The position numbers were made by a program, and so were the translations under genes. Positions 43,871 through 57,035 of a DNA stretch of 64,000 nt are shown piece after piece; position 1 is the stretch's first letter, and the number at the start of each line of letters is the position of its first letter. Under the pieces are notes generated by a model, which saw only the letters and a program-made list of their open reading frames with translations, was not told the DNA's origin and searched no databases. Source of the DNA: Dromiciops gliroides. Taxonomy: Eukaryota; Chordata; Mammalia; Microbiotheria; Microbiotheriidae. The stretch lies in assembly GCF_019393635.1 (NCBI RefSeq), contig NC_057866.1, forward strand, positions 173,249,386 through 173,313,385. The letters run 5' to 3'.

Positions 43871-45485
43871 TTATGATAAAAAAGAAATCTATCATGCAAC
43901 AAGTACATAGTAAGATCACGAGACAGTAAATTCCAGAAATACTTTTGTTTACCCATTATTCATAGATTACCATCATCAATCCATGTATATATACAATAGG
44001 GAGACTAATATTTAGCTAAGACTTGGAATATGTCAATGCCATAGAGCATTACATTTGGCAAATAAAAGATTTTTCTATTAATGGTGAGGTTATCTAGATC
44101 TTTCTGCTAGGAAATAATATACTGATTCTATTGAGATGTAGGACAGTATAAAACCTCCACAGTGAAGTTACTTCAAAAAGATCAGCCTAAACATCCCACT
44201 TTAGGAAAATTGCAGCAAACAGTTGGATAAGCAGCCTATTGCGTTAGTCAATCTGTATATAGATCTGGTATAGGATCCATGGAAAATGGAGGGGGCACAA
44301 AACTGAATGGCAGAAAGAATAAGTTTTATTGCATTTGGGAAGTTAAACAGTGCTTTCAGTAATCCCTGACATGTTCACTACTTCACAATCTCATATTTTA
44401 GGATCAGTATTCTCTGCTGATGCTATATGTTTATAAATCATGGAATTTCATGTTGTATAAGAATCAAGAGTAAAGAAGACCTAAAGGAGGATGGAAACAT
44501 ACATGGTAGTTCTAAACAGGCTGTGGTGCATTAACAATAAACAATAACCTGCACATGAGAAGCTCTCTAAAAAGATACCACGAAGGACATGTCAAACCTG
44601 AAAAGAAAGTGTCAGGTCATGTAGCAAGATTAAAGGATAACAGATAGGCAGCTTGAGGGGTGCACTGGTACATATTACACAAAAGAACCAGAGAAAGGCC
44701 TTGAAAACCTTGCTTAAATCCTTTTATGGAGAATTTATGTGAAGGCATGGACAAGAACGGCATGGAGAATGAGGGGATTGATGGATTGGGATCAGTTTAG
44801 TGGAATAGCTAAATCTAGGACATTGTGTCTTTCCTGAGGTATCAAATGTTACTAAGGAACTGAGCTAGGTGCTGGGCATAGAAAGAAGGAGAATTATACG
44901 TTTCTTATCCCCTTTTTTATGTGTACAGTAAGTTAATGAAATTTCCTTGAATTGAAAAAAATATTATCCCTAGATATTTAGAGCTAGAAGGGAATTTATT
45001 ATCCAATTTAACCCCTTTATTTTACAGATGAAACAGAGGCCAGAAGCATCGTATGATCTGTCCATGGTAAATGGTGTCTATAAAATAAGAATGAAAAATA
45101 AATTAGATATCTTCTAGTTTATTGATAAGAAATACAGTAAAGTGAGCAGCCCGCTTTTTATAATAATAAATATTTAATATTTAAGTTAAATATTTTTTCC
45201 TTTTTGGGGGTAGGGGGAGTTGGGAAGAGCAAAAGTATTAGAGTTAAATTCTTTAAAATAAGATCAATTCTGTATACCAGATCTAATGAACTTGTAGCAC
45301 CCTTTTGAGCTGATTTATCTTCTATCCCATTCCATTGCTTTTGGGAAGGAGAACATGAAAGGCATACAAAGGAGAAAAGGGATGTTACAAACTTCTTCAT
45401 CATGTGGCAACATTCTCAGCTTAGAGTCAGTCAGAAAACCTGAGTTTAAATGTAAATTCTTCCCATTATTAACTGCATGAATCTG
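43871..45485. other. Intergenic, no gene seen
   Basis: Only a short antisense MIR phrase (TTATTTTACAGATGAAACAG near 45020) and a diverged MIR-like head near 45410-45500 are recognised. Nothing else stands out. Confidence 0.5.
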
Positions 45486-45489
45486 GGCA

Positions 45490-46085
45490 AGTCAGACTAA
45501 ATCTTTTTTTTTTTCATCTTTTTTCAATTACATGTAAAGATAGTTTTCAACGTTCATTTTTGTAAGATTTTGAGTTCCAAATGTTTCTCCCTCCCACCAT
45601 TCCCTTCCCCCTCCCCAAGATAGCAAGCAATCTTATATAGGTTTTACAGAACAATCATGTTAAATATATTTCCACATTAGTCATGTTGTGAAAGAAGAAT
45701 CAGAATAAAAAAGAATAACCACAAGAAAGAAGAAACAAAAAAGTGAAAATAGTATGCTTTGATCTGCATTCAGACTCCATAGTTCTTTTTCTGGATGTTT
45801 GAAACATTTCTCATCTTGGATTATCGTATTGCTGAGAAGGGCTAATTCTATCACTTTTGATCATCACACAATGTAGCTGTCACTGTGTACAATGTTCTTC
45901 TAGTTCTGCTTACTTGACTCAATATCAGTTCATGTCTTTCCATGTTTTTTCTGAAACTTTCTGCTCATCATTTCTTATAGCACAATCATATTCAATTACA
46001 TTAGTATACCACAACTTGTTCAGCCATTTCCAATTGATGGACATCCACTTGATTTCCAATTCTTTGCCAACACTGCCTCTTTAAG
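45490..46085 (-). mobile_element. L1 3' end, antisense
   Basis: TTTTCAATTACATGTAAAGA, GATTTTGAGTTCCAAATGTT, CCTCCCCAAGATAGCAAGCA, CATGTTGTGAAAGAAGAATC, ATCTGCATTCAGACTCCATA, TGTGTACAATGTTCTTCTAG, CACTTGATTTCCAATTCTTT. This is the cleanest antisense L1 3' end in the window. It stops abruptly at about 46080, joining MIR-like sequence. Confidence 0.9.
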
Positions 46086-46568
46086 TCTCTGTTTCCTCAT
46101 CTGTCAAATAAGAATAATTGCTTTTTCATACAGAATAAAAGGAGGTAACATAAATTGTAAATCACTGTGCAGATGCAAAGTGTTCTCAGTATTAGGGTGC
46201 TATTAGGCTGCTCATCTAACAAATTTTGATATATTTTATTAAAATCATTAATAAAATATTCAGTTAAACAAAACCATGAACTTATATTTGCAATTATAAA
46301 ACCCCCAATAATGTCCTATTTGTTTCCACATCTCCCTCTGATTGCTGTAAGTTCAGTTTTTTTTTCTTTTTAATTTGCTTTACAGCATTTAGAAAGAAGT
46401 ACTGTTTATTGCTGAAATATTCCTTACTGTTGAGGTCTATGTCATGTAACACAACCATGGTTTCTTATAAAACATTCTTTAGTGCTTGGAACATTTGTCC
46501 ACTGCTCTAATCCGAGATGGACAAGGGACCATTAGTTTAACCCAATATGACATTAAAAAAATGTTCTT
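46086..46568. other. MIR tail and unique sequence
   Basis: AAGTCTCTGTTTCCTCATCT and CAAATAAGAATAATTGC (46083-46120) are a + strand MIR 3' half. The rest shows nothing I recognise. Confidence 0.5.
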
Positions 46569-46735
46569 GGGGGGCAGCTAGATGGCGCAGTGGATAGAGC
46601 ACCAGCCCTGGAGTCAGGAGTACCTGAGTTCAAATCCGGCCTCAGACACTTAACACTTACTAGCTGTGTGACCCTGGGCAAGTCACTTAACCCCAATTGC
46701 CTCACTAAAAAAGAAAAGAAAAGAAAAGAAAAAAA
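46569..46735 (+). mobile_element. tRNA-derived SINE
   Basis: Forward copy with an AAAAG-repeat tail. ATGTTCTT (46561-46568) and ATATTCTT (46736-46743) are a probable 8-bp TSD with one change. Confidence 0.92.
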
Positions 46736-46743
46736 ATATTCTT

Positions 46744-47879
46744 ATAGCCAGGGAGCTCTTTCCAAATTGTAAACTTTATTTTTCTTAAACAAGATTATTC
46801 TCTTATCTAAGAATTGTAGAGCTGCTCACCCATTCCTCATTTAAGATTCCATCACATACTTAAAAGATTGCAATATAATTCCTCTTAGTCTCCCCCCACC
46901 CAGGTTATCTAAACCCCATTCCTTTAGAATTTCCTTATAAATTCTATTACCCAAAGATCTAATCATTATTGCATATTTCCTTCAGTTACTTTCAAAGTCC
47001 AAAGTCATTTCTACTTCATTAGTGGGCCCCAAACAAAACTTGAAATTTTAAGGAAGTACTCTAATGTCATCCTCAAGACAAATTTTATTTTGCTATGCTT
47101 ATACAGTATGATCCTGGATATACCATAACATCATTAGGAAAGGTGTTTTTTCCAGTATTCTGTCATTTGGGACTTTCTATTAACCAGAATTCCTTTACTT
47201 TTCCAGCACAATGCCAACTGACTTTCATAATGATGACCTTGACTCACTGAAAGATCTTGAAATGAATTCTCAATCACCAAAGAAAGAGTAAATCAAGCAC
47301 AGAGTGTCTTCTCAAGAGATAGCAATGGAAAAAAAATCACTTCATTTCATATCCGAGGGTCCTTGACAAATTGTCTGCCCCAAAACAGTACCAAACCTCA
47401 GAAAAACAAAAACAACAACAACCACAAAGAAGCCAAAAAATGACATCTCTCAGAGAGCAAGGACCACATCCAAGCCTCATGGCTAATAATAATAATACAA
47501 CGTGTCATGAACTCCTCAGCTCGAAATGAAATACAGAAGAATTTAATAAGAATGAACTTAGTTGATAGAAGCTTTGTCACAATCTTTGGGCCGTTTAGGG
47601 ACTGACGCTTTGGGATTAATTAGGGCAAATTCCCTGATCCAGGTACACTGTGAAAAAAACAAAACCCAAGAACATTCTAGCTGTTTGTTTTGGATGCTGA
47701 GCGGTCACAAACCGAGACCACCCAATTCCCTTTCCCAAACAAGTGACTGCTCTTGCTGACAGCCGCTTTTTTTTGCACCCACAGATAGTTTAGCTATCCT
47801 TGGTGCTGCCTCCTTGCCAAAGCCCCAAAGCTTCCTAGAACCCTCTCTCCCTCCATTTAGGCTAGTGCAGCCCTGAGTC
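46744..47879. other. Region upstream of GLRB, no gene seen
   Basis: Mostly unique-looking, rising in GC toward 47.8 kb. It may include promoter-proximal regulatory DNA of GLRB; I can name no specific site. Confidence 0.5.
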
Positions 47880-48330
47880 TGGCCCTCCTCCCCCACCCCG
47901 CGCCTGCATCCTCCCTCAGCTCCCTGGACTGCAGCTTCGAGATGCCCGCAGCGGGGTCCTGACCGTGCCGGAGGACGACCAGGCTGCTGGGCGCTCTCGC
48001 TACGGCGCAGGCTCCGCGGCTTGGAGCAGGCGCGTCAGCCGTAGCTGGGCTCGGGCCATTAGGGGGAGAACTGCCCCCTTGGCTAGGCTCGCAGCCCAGC
48101 GCGGACCCCGGGCTGCTGCCACCTCGGCCACCAACGCGTGCCCGGCCCCCAAGCTTGCTTGCTCCGCGCTTTCCGCTCGGTGGGCTGGCTTCGGCTAGGG
48201 GCGCCTTGAGGGTGAGTACCAGGGGTTCCATTGCAGACTGAGGGTTGGGGCGGGGGGGAAGGAAGGAGGAGAGCTTGTCTGGGCCGAGGACGCATGCGAG
48301 CTGGCTGGGTTTTAGGAACCGGGATAAATA
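47880..48330 (+). promoter_or_regulatory. GLRB: CpG island, probable GLRB promoter
   Basis: By my count about 32 CpG dinucleotides fall between 47898 and 48205, against very few in any other stretch of this size in the window except the retroviral LTR. It lies 1.6 kb before the first coding exon of GLRB and on the right side for a + strand gene. No TATA box is evident, as is usual for CpG-island promoters. Open frames here on both strands (for example 47857-48231 minus) are typical of GC-rich DNA and not supported as genes. Confidence 0.8.
48000..48211 (+). other. GLRB: Candidate non-coding exon 1 of GLRB
   Basis: Ends at a near-perfect splice donor, TTGAGG/GTGAGT, with the intron starting at 48212. 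The first coding exon has only 22 bases before its ATG, so an upstream 5' UTR exon is needed, and this is the best placed donor in the CpG island. The start is unknown; 48000 is a placeholder inside the island. Confidence 0.55.
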
Positions 48331-49820
48331 AACCCAGGGAAAGCTGGGACAAGGAAAGGGGGTAAGCTCATTTAGGGGGAAGCAGACACTGCGGCGTAGC
48401 GGTAGAGGGAAGAAAGAGGCAGTGGGGCATCAGAGCCTGCAGAGAGGAGACACTGCATCTTCATCACCTTCAGTGCCCTGTCGTGACCAGGGGTGCTGAT
48501 GGAGAGGGGCTGAGTGCATTTGGGGATGAAAAAGGGAGAAGGGACTGGGGAACAGGAGCACAGGGGTTCCCAACAGCAGGCTTTCTGCCAATAAGCCCCA
48601 ACAGACGTTATTACTGGTTTTGGAAAGGTTGTGGGTTGGTAGCTGAAGGAAGAAAGACAGCTTCCATGCCAACCTGCTGCTCTTAGGGAGGCCCATTTCC
48701 AGCCCCCAGGGAATCAAGGTGAAGGAGGGACCTACTTATTGTCATGGGTGAGGGAGGCTTGGAATGAACGAGTGCCCCTTCTAGAATCGGGGAAGGGAAT
48801 CTTTGATACTGTAGTTGACAACTGAGACCTTCCTGCAGTTGTCATGATAAGCCATGCCTACTGTAAAAGGAGCAAAGAAAAGGGCCTACTGAATTTCCTC
48901 TTGGGGAGTAGGCAAGGGAATGGCCCAGTGCTAAAGAAGACCATTTAGCACGTTGTTTTTGAGGGACCATGAAAATCTCTAAGGCAGAGAGGGAAGAATG
49001 CAATGACATTAAAGAATTTGGAATGCCTCTTTCACCCTTGGGTAGACAGTGAGGAAACTGTTTATGGTACTGAAAGTAAAAGATGCAGAGGCAGGATGCT
49101 ATCTTGATCTTTATGGGGGGAAATGTGACTGGTCTGCAGAATGAGATATATTGAATGTGATCAAGCATGTGACCCAGAATGTTTGTTGTTTCACTGTCTC
49201 TTTTAATGTTATCTGTGACTTATATGAAGAATTTTTTTTTATGATTTATTTTAGTATTCTATGGTTAATGCCCTCTCCAGTTAATATTGCCTTGGGAAAA
49301 GAAAACAATCCTTTTTTTTTTTTTTTTGTATCTAACAGTTTAACAATCTGGTGCTTAACACAGTACCTGACACATAGTAGGCACTTAATACATTTTCATT
49401 GATTGATTGATTGATATGGTTTCAGCCAATTCATAGGAATAGGTTTGAGTGGATATAGTTTGAAACTCTCCCAAGAAATATATTTTTCTTTTAGCTTTAA
49501 CATTGAAATTAATAAAATTTCATAGACATTTAGTGATTACTTTTCCACTGAGTCATTGTGAATTCCCTCTATTGTATTTTTTCTCAATATGATACACTCA
49601 TGAGGAGAGTTTAAATATGTTGAAGATGAACATGTGATAATTAAACTCAGATTTTAACTGAAGAGTTTTGAACTCTAAAGATTTGAGAAGATAATACACA
49701 GGCTCTTTGGGTAGAAATAAGGTGCCAGTAATAGAACAGAAATAAGATGCCTGTAATAGAAATTCAGGTATTTGCCATTAACTTCACTTATGTAAACATT
49801 TTATTTTTTCTCTTTTATAG
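48212..49820 (+). other. GLRB: Probable GLRB intron 1
   Basis: Runs from the GTGAGT donor to a pyrimidine-rich acceptor, TTTTTTCTCTTTTATAG, ending at 49820. Contains an L2 3' terminus (about 49340-49415: AACACAGTACCTGACACATA) followed by a GATT-repeat. No other gene. Confidence 0.6.
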
Positions 49821-49842
49821 ATTGTTCTGGACTTTATTCAAG

Positions 49843-49964
49843 ATGAAGTTCTTTTGGGGGATTCTCTTTCTTATCTTATTCTCCTTATGGGTCGAAGAAG
49901 CCTATTCTAAAGAGAAGTCTTCCAAGAAAGGGAAGGGGAAAAAGAAGCAGTATCTGTGCCCATC
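49843..49964 (+). CDS. GLRB: GLRB first coding exon (glycine receptor beta subunit)
   Basis: The exon spans 49821-49964 (acceptor TTTTATAG/ATTG, donor CCATC/GTATGT). The ATG at 49843 starts a 22-residue signal peptide with a hydrophobic core (about residues 3-16: [14 protein letters not shown]) and a cleavage-type end EEAYS. The mature start [19 protein letters not shown] is recognised from mammalian GLRB, where it is nearly identical. The exon ends after two bases of a serine codon (phase 2). GLRB is a pentameric ligand-gated chloride channel subunit that co-assembles with alpha subunits and anchors the receptor to gephyrin at inhibitory synapses; all channel domains lie in later exons outside this window. 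The front half of the signal peptide differs from the human one as I recall it, while the second half is conserved. The longer open frame starting upstream at 49747 lacks support because it reads through the acceptor. Confidence 0.95.
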
Positions 49965-50349
49965 GTATGTGCTTTATATTTTTATATGCAGAAACAGGCT
50001 TTGGTTGATTTAAAAAAATATCTCTATAGGGAACATATTGTAAATATGAAAGCTAATGCTTTCTTTAGGAGTTAAACATTTTTCTCTTATATTTCAAAGA
50101 AGGTAAGGTGAAGAGATAGTTAAGTGGAATGGTTAGCTTCCATTGTTTAAAAAAATCTATACATTAAATGCCATGAGCTTGTAAAATTTTTAATTTTCTT
50201 GTAGGACAGTAAAAATAGCCATCATATTCTCCTTACTCTGATTGGAAGCTTTTTATGGGTTACTGAAGCACCATGTTTCTCTAGAATATGCCAGAAAACA
50301 AAGTCTGCCAAAGTTGGTCTGGATATCTGTGTGTGTGTAACATCTATCC

Positions 50350-50350
50350 A

Positions 50351-50406
<56 letters not shown>

Positions 50407-50412
50407 TCTCTC
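50350..50412. repeat. (TC)n microsatellite
   Basis: About 28 TC units with one CCC interruption. The Arg-Glu repeat frame on the minus strand is an artefact. Confidence 0.96.
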
Positions 50413-53400
50413 CATCTATCCATCCACACTTATGGATATATATAGACACATATAAATATATACACATATATGTGTATGTGTGATGAACAAGCACCTACCT
50501 AAGCAATGAAATATCCATGGCTAACTTTTTCACCATTTTTATGAATGTGATATTTTTAAAAGAAACATATACTAAAAAAAAATCAGTAAATGAGGTAATT
50601 TCCTCAACAGTATTTTTTAAATTGGTGACAATATGCAAATTTAAAGTGCCAAGGGACTGAGGCACTGCTTTGTGTTTTAGTGTTGTGTGTGTGTATATAT
50701 ATGTATGTATACACACACACACTTAAAATATATAATATATATATTTTTAAAATCTAGTGCAATTTTCATGGCCTACAGAAAGAGCTTTGCTTAAAAAAAT
50801 TGGCTTGCATCTAAGTGAAGATATATTGGCATAAACATAGGTGTGCTATAGGCAGTCTATAACCTGTGTGTAAAACTATAATGAAAATTCAATTTTTATT
50901 AAAGATAAAATAATTACCAATTATGAATTTAAAATATTCCATACTTCTGCAATCAGCATTATATTGCTTCTGTGACATTACTTCTTGAAAATGTAGATCA
51001 TTGTTATATTGAAACTCTATAAGAGATGTTAGAGTCCTTTCTTTTAAAGTGTTCTATGTGAGAAAGACTACTTTTTAAAGAGAAAAAAATTAGGATTAGT
51101 TATAGAATATTCATATCTACATATGTGTATGTATATCTACATATATTATGATATATACATATTAAATGTATATATGATTAACATATGTGTGGATAGATAG
51201 ATAGATAGATAGATATAGCAAATATCTAAAAATACTGGAATGATTTTACTTTATATTATCTTGTGGGGGGAAGTGCAATGGTAGGGATACTTCTCAATTT
51301 TTAATACACATACACATATGTATATATATATATATATATATGTGTTCATATGTAAATGTATATACACACTTTATATGTCATTGTCAAATTCCTGAAATCG
51401 AAAGTTCTTATTTGTTAGTTGTTGAATTCATCTATCTTTCATTGATGTGCTTGCCATATGTTCAGGGAATGCTCTGTATCTGCAAATTATATTGTCTTCC
51501 ACTGTAGTTCAGTTCAGCAAGTCAACAAACATTAATTTGTATTATTACAATATAATAAAAGTGTGCAAAGACAAAATAATAAAAGGATGCAAAGACAAAA
51601 ATTAAAAAAAATAAACCAAAACATTCCATACCTTTGAGAATTACTCAATTTAAAGGAGTAGACAATATGTAGACAGATGAGTAAATACAAAGTAATTTGA
51701 GGAGGTGTAGGGCATACATGAGGAGGAGTTTCAGGAGTGTCCTAAGCGGCGGCACCTAGATTGAGCCTTGTTGGAAATGGAAATGAATGAAAAAGGGGAA
51801 CTAAAAGTTCATAGGATTTCTTCCACTCTCTTTAGGACAGAAAGGAAACAAGGATTATAGGACACTGATAAACTACATACTCTTCATTTGTTTAAGACCA
51901 TGTCTGTACAGGGCACCAGGCACAATCTTGAGCACTTTGGGAATCTTTGTGACTTGGGGTCTTTTAATATCATCATTAGGCCCAGCTGTATCATTAAGGG
52001 AGAAAATTCTGTGTGTGCTTGCATTATTTTATTTCTCCAAAGTAGCTATTCTTTGAAAAGGCTTATTAGAATTATTTAAGCAATTATTTAAAGTATATAA
52101 GATTATGATTTCAGGTTGTCATAGTCAATGTATATGTTAATGATTCTTTTCACTTGAAGATAGCTCATTTACAAGCAGTCAGCTTTCAACATAATGTCCT
52201 AGTGAATTTTTCGCATCAATCTTTATAAATCTTTGATAGCCCTGAAAAGGCTTATAACCACTGTATATGTGTTTGGGAGGATTTTTGGTTTTGGTGTGTA
52301 TATATTTGTTATCCAAGTAAATAGTTACATAATCACTTAGGAATTGTGCCATATTGCAACATTCTGTCTCATTTCAGAACACAACTGTCAAATTGCTTTA
52401 TAGCATATCAATGGTAATTATATATGTTAAGGAAATATAGCATCTCTTGGGCATGAATTTACAATTAAACTGAGTAAATATAGAATGAAATAACACTGTT
52501 TTGGTAAATATGAAACCCCTCGGATTGAAATTTTGACAAATTACTTGATAAACTCTGTTCTAATATTTTAATTATGTTTATGATGATTGATATTTGAGAC
52601 TATGGCTTCTCCCCATGCTTTGAAATGTTTTGTTGGGACTCCTAGATAATTCTTAAGTAGGTATGTATTCAAAATAATAAAAGGTGCCACAGAGTTGCTG
52701 ATATAATTTGCAGAATAAAATGTCATTTGCAGAATTACTCACTTTAAAAAGTTAATGGTTGTATACAGATATAGCTGTAGAGTGATAAACCTGTGATAAT
52801 TTGTAGTAAAATTTGTATACCAAGATTGATATTTCATGGGCTGGAGTAATTTGTTTTTCATTGACCATACTGTTAGGAAAATCTCTGATTTAATTTGCAT
52901 GGAACACTGATCCAAACTTAAGGGGACTCTTACATTCTTAGGTTATGATTAAATATTATATAAGGAATATCTAATCTGATAAAGATTAGATATTATGATT
53001 AAAGAAAATATGTTTAGTTGCTGAAGATTACAGAATAAGGTTCCTTGATGTAATACATGTCATACTGTTATCCTAGGGGCTCTGGATGGAAAAAAAATAC
53101 ATCTTTATTTTCACTAGCCTCTTACTAAAATGCATTTTCTTCAGTTATGGATGGAAATAACGGAAATTATTCTAAATCCATGAGCTTTACCAGATTGACA
53201 AAGAGATTCATCACACACATACAAACATATATACATGTAAAGATCAAGAATTCTATTAATGAGGGGAGGGAGGATATACCTAATTTGTATTTTCTTTTAT
53301 TGAATAACATAATCACCTTGTACCAGTTTTGAATTTTTTAGGGAACAAGAAATGTCTGAACCTGTGATTTTATTGGTAGAGGGAATTTCTGGAAAGGAAA

Positions 53401-53439
53401 CTCTTTACCAATGAAGATCAGCAACTATTCTTCAACTTA

Positions 53440-53590
53440 CCTTCTCAGAGAATTCCCTGGGGCATGCAGAAGTTAAGTGACTTATCTAGGTTCATACAGC
53501 AGATAGTGTCAGAGGCAGAATTTGAACCCAGATCTTCCTGATTCTAGGACTGGCTTTCTATCCACCACACCATGCTGCTGTTCATCCTGT
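53440..53590 (-). mobile_element. MIR-type SINE fragment
   Basis: Antisense: GTTAAGTGACTTATCTAGGT, GAGGCAGAATTTGAACCCAG, TCTATCCACCACACCATGCT. Confidence 0.8.
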
Positions 53591-53994
53591 GAAATAATGC
53601 TACAAATAGATGATTGAATACTGAATGAAATATAAAAACTTTATAATAGTATTCTGTAAATTTGATCATCAGTGATGTTTTTTGGACTTTTGGGTTGAAG
53701 TGCCAAAACCAGCGATTTGTTGTATTAGTAAAGAAAAACACAGAAAATGAAATTTTAAGATTTTACTTTGTTGAACTTTTTGCAAAAGCAGGAAACTAGG
53801 GGAAAAACTATTAAATACCCCCTATAAAAATTACATGGGTAATATAAATTCAAGCCTGTAATATTAGTGTTGGTATTGATGTAAATTACATGTTTACCAA
53901 ATCCTTGCTTTTTAAAGACATTTTTTAAAGACATAAATTGTATTGATATGAGAGAAGAAAGCATTTTTCAACATTATAATTTTGATCTTGTATC

Positions 53995-54195
53995 CCATTT
54001 GGCTCACAGCAACCTTGAACATTTGGCAGAACAGGTAATATTCTCCTATTTTACAAATGGTGATCTTGAATCTCAGAGATGTTAAATGATTTGCTTAAGT
54101 CACCTGAATAGTAAATACTAGAGCTGAACCTTGAACCAGATGCCAATCTTTTGACTTTGCTTCAATGCCTTTTCTACAACATTGCCTCTTGAATG
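53995..54195 (-). mobile_element. MIR-type SINE fragment
   Basis: Antisense: TCCTATTTTACAAATGGTGA, GAGATGTTAAATGATTTGCT, CTTTTCTACAACATTGCCTC. Confidence 0.7.
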
Positions 54196-56204
54196 TGACC
54201 TCATCCCCTGAAATAACATTCTTTGACTTCAGGAAAGACCCCTTAGCACCATATTCTTTATCCTTTTCAGCAAGAATTCAAAACAAATATTAGTTTAGTT
54301 ATGGTGTGTGAGGATTGTTTGACCTTGTGATTTTGGAATTACTTGCCTTAATTAAGCACAAAACATTTACAAAATTAAAGGATAGCAAATGTCACTACAT
54401 TGGCTTTTGGCTTTTGGACAAACTTAATATAACAATAGAGGAACTCAGGGATAAAAATATAGGCTACCCACCCAATAATTTTTTTTTTGCTTTTTTTTTT
54501 AATGGTTGTCTTTTTTTTGGGGGGTAAGTTTTACTTAGAAAATTAAAAAAAAGGACTGAATGTAGCTGAGTTCATAAGAACAACTATCCATCCTTCTGTA
54601 TAATATGTTACAAGCCCAGTGACTCTTTTCCATAATGCTGTCTGCCGTGTTCAGATGTCATCACGATGAACCAGTTATGGAACTGTAAAATATATCCCTG
54701 CTTCAGTGAAAGTCTCCATAACACTTCAAGTTTTATTCCAGACATATAACTATGGAATATTTCCTCCTGCTTGGCAAATCTTCCTTCTTCCAGTTATGGA
54801 AGAGCTCTAGTTTTAGTATTGTATTTGTTTAAAATTGTAATTATGTTTCCTGGGCATGGGGAAAAAAGAGATGTCTTTACTCATCTACTTTTCAAGATCT
54901 CCTAAAATTGCAACTGGTGAGCTTTCCAAATTAATTTTCAAATATATGATTATCAGGTTTCTCATTTTAATTCTTGGAACACTTTTTCTATAACCTATCT
55001 CAGTAATTTGAAAAGCAGCAGAAAATATGCTGCTTCTTATCTTTTTAAGAGTGTTAATAGCGCCCATTCCTATAGTATTTTGAGGTTTACAAAGTGATTT
55101 CTTTAACCTATGAGGTAGATGTTTTAAGTATAATTAATTAGAAAATCAAGAGACAATCTACCTCTGTTCACATTACTTCTCTATTCAAAAACTTTCAGCA
55201 ATATTTTCATTCCTCCACTCCCCGCCCCCCTTTCCCATCCTAACCAGTGAGTATTGGCCAAAGTCCAAAGTGTCACTTAAGGGCCTCTTCAGCTGTATTC
55301 CTATGTATCTTTCTAGCATTATCATAGTATTCTTTATGTAACCCTATATGTGAACTGAACTGGACTACTCACTGTTTCTCATACACCTCCGAAGCTTTGT
55401 AATATTCCTATACTTTGAATATTTTCTATTCATTTCCACACATTGAAACTCCATACATTTTGTTAAACTCATTTCAAATTCTAGCTGCTAACCCCACCTT
55501 TGTGTCTCTCTTGTCTCCTCTGTCCATGAGTCAGAAATTTCTTGGTGATTGTGGCTTTAAATTTATATACTATTTTGTACCTGTGGTAGATTATTAATAG
55601 GCTATCTAGTTTTTAAGTTATTTAAGCACATATATTGTTTCTTTCTCCCATTAGCATACAAATTAATCAAGAGCATTTTCATATCTTATTTAATCTTTAT
55701 ATTTTCATCAATATAAGATATTGGCTATTGTATTCATATGATGAATATTGATTAAATTGAAAGAAGCAATGGTTGAGTGATGCCATATGCAATCAATTCT
55801 AATATGTTATATCATTTGCAGCAAGTTGAGGGGAAACAAAAATCAAAAGAGAATAATTTAAAAAGTCTATTGTCAAGTTTCTTGGTTTAACAGGGAAAAA
55901 AAGTAAATTATAATTTATTTTCTGGATTGACTATGATAAATGCCATGAGTAAATGACAGTCAAATAATCCAAGTATTATTACTTTAATGTAATATATTGT
56001 ATGTTGCTCATTTTAAGATCCTGATGGATTTTGCATAGCTTTGTAAAATGTATGCCACTTCATTTATTCTACATTCTCACGTAGAATAGTTATTAAGTGC
56101 TTCCTACCCAGTTGAAATACAGTGGAATACTGTTGGAGAAAGGTTCCTACAAAATAGTCAATATTTCACTCTGATAAATTGGTATGCTACTTCTCTGAGA
56201 AATA

Positions 56205-57035
56205 TCATGAGGTAGCTGAAAGAAATCTAAACTTGGGTTCAAGTTCTGGTTCAGATACATCTGAGCTTTTATGATTGTACACAAGTTATTTATTAACCCA
56301 GAGGCTGTTTTTGTGTTTGTAAAATGATTATTATAATATTTTTGCTCCCCTACTTCATGGGATGGTTCTCAGAAAGGACACTGTAAACTCTAACATATAA
56401 CATAAAATGATTTTTTATTATTCTTAGGAAAATAGTATTCTAGGGTTAGACATAGAAAGGACCTTAAAAACGATTTCATTCAGCCATCTCAATGTACAGA
56501 TGGAGAAATTAAAGTTCGTGAAGGTAGAATGCCTATGCCAAGCTCACACAGAGACAGTATTCAAACCTAGGTCCTCGGATTCCAAGTCCAGTGCTCTGTC
56601 CTTTGTACAAAGCTATCAAAACTCATGCTAACTTAATGAAACAAAATTTCTATCATTATGTTAAACTCTAGAAGACATGATAGCTTTTTGCTTTACCTAG
56701 AGAAAGCTAGGAAGCTCCATTAGTGTACAGAGTACAAGACCTAGAGTTAGGAAGGCCTGAGTTCAAATGCAATGTCGGATACTTAATAACTGTGTGATGC
56801 TGAGCAAGTCATTTAACATCCATTTGCCTCTATTTCCTCACCTGTAAAACCCTACCTCGTAAGGTTCTTGTGATGATCAAATGAGATAATATTTTTATAA
56901 GCACTTTTAAAAGTGCCTTACAAAAAAGCTGAGGTGAAACATTACAGAAAATCAAAAGAGCATGGTTACAAAAATAATAGGCACTATATAAATAGTTTGC
57001 ATATACTAGGCACTACATAAATGTTTATTCTCTTC
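56205..57035. mobile_element. Cluster of three MIR-type SINE copies
   Basis: A + strand copy at about 56205-56420 (CTTGGGTTCAAGTTCTGGTT), an antisense copy at about 56440-56620 (GTACAGATGGAGAAATTAAA, CAAGTCCAGTGCTCTGTCC) and a + strand copy at about 56705-57030 (GGCCTGAGTTCAAATGCAAT, TGAGCAAGTCATTTAACATC, GATGATCAAATGAGATAATA). Confidence 0.75.

Noticed and set aside
47857-48352. Overlapping open frames on both strands in the GC-rich block
   Set aside because: Open frames are expected in CpG islands because stop codons are AT-rich; they overlap each other and show no domain. The block is better read as promoter and 5' UTR.
49747-50013. An 88-codon frame containing the GLRB exon
   Set aside because: It runs through the intron acceptor and beyond the donor. 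The GLRB start at 49843 and the donor at 49965 explain the conserved part.
3410-51220. Tandem repeats as a CRISPR array or satellite
   Set aside because: All tandem repeats are 2-6 bp microsatellites or the two short duplications in gag; there is no spaced direct-repeat array.
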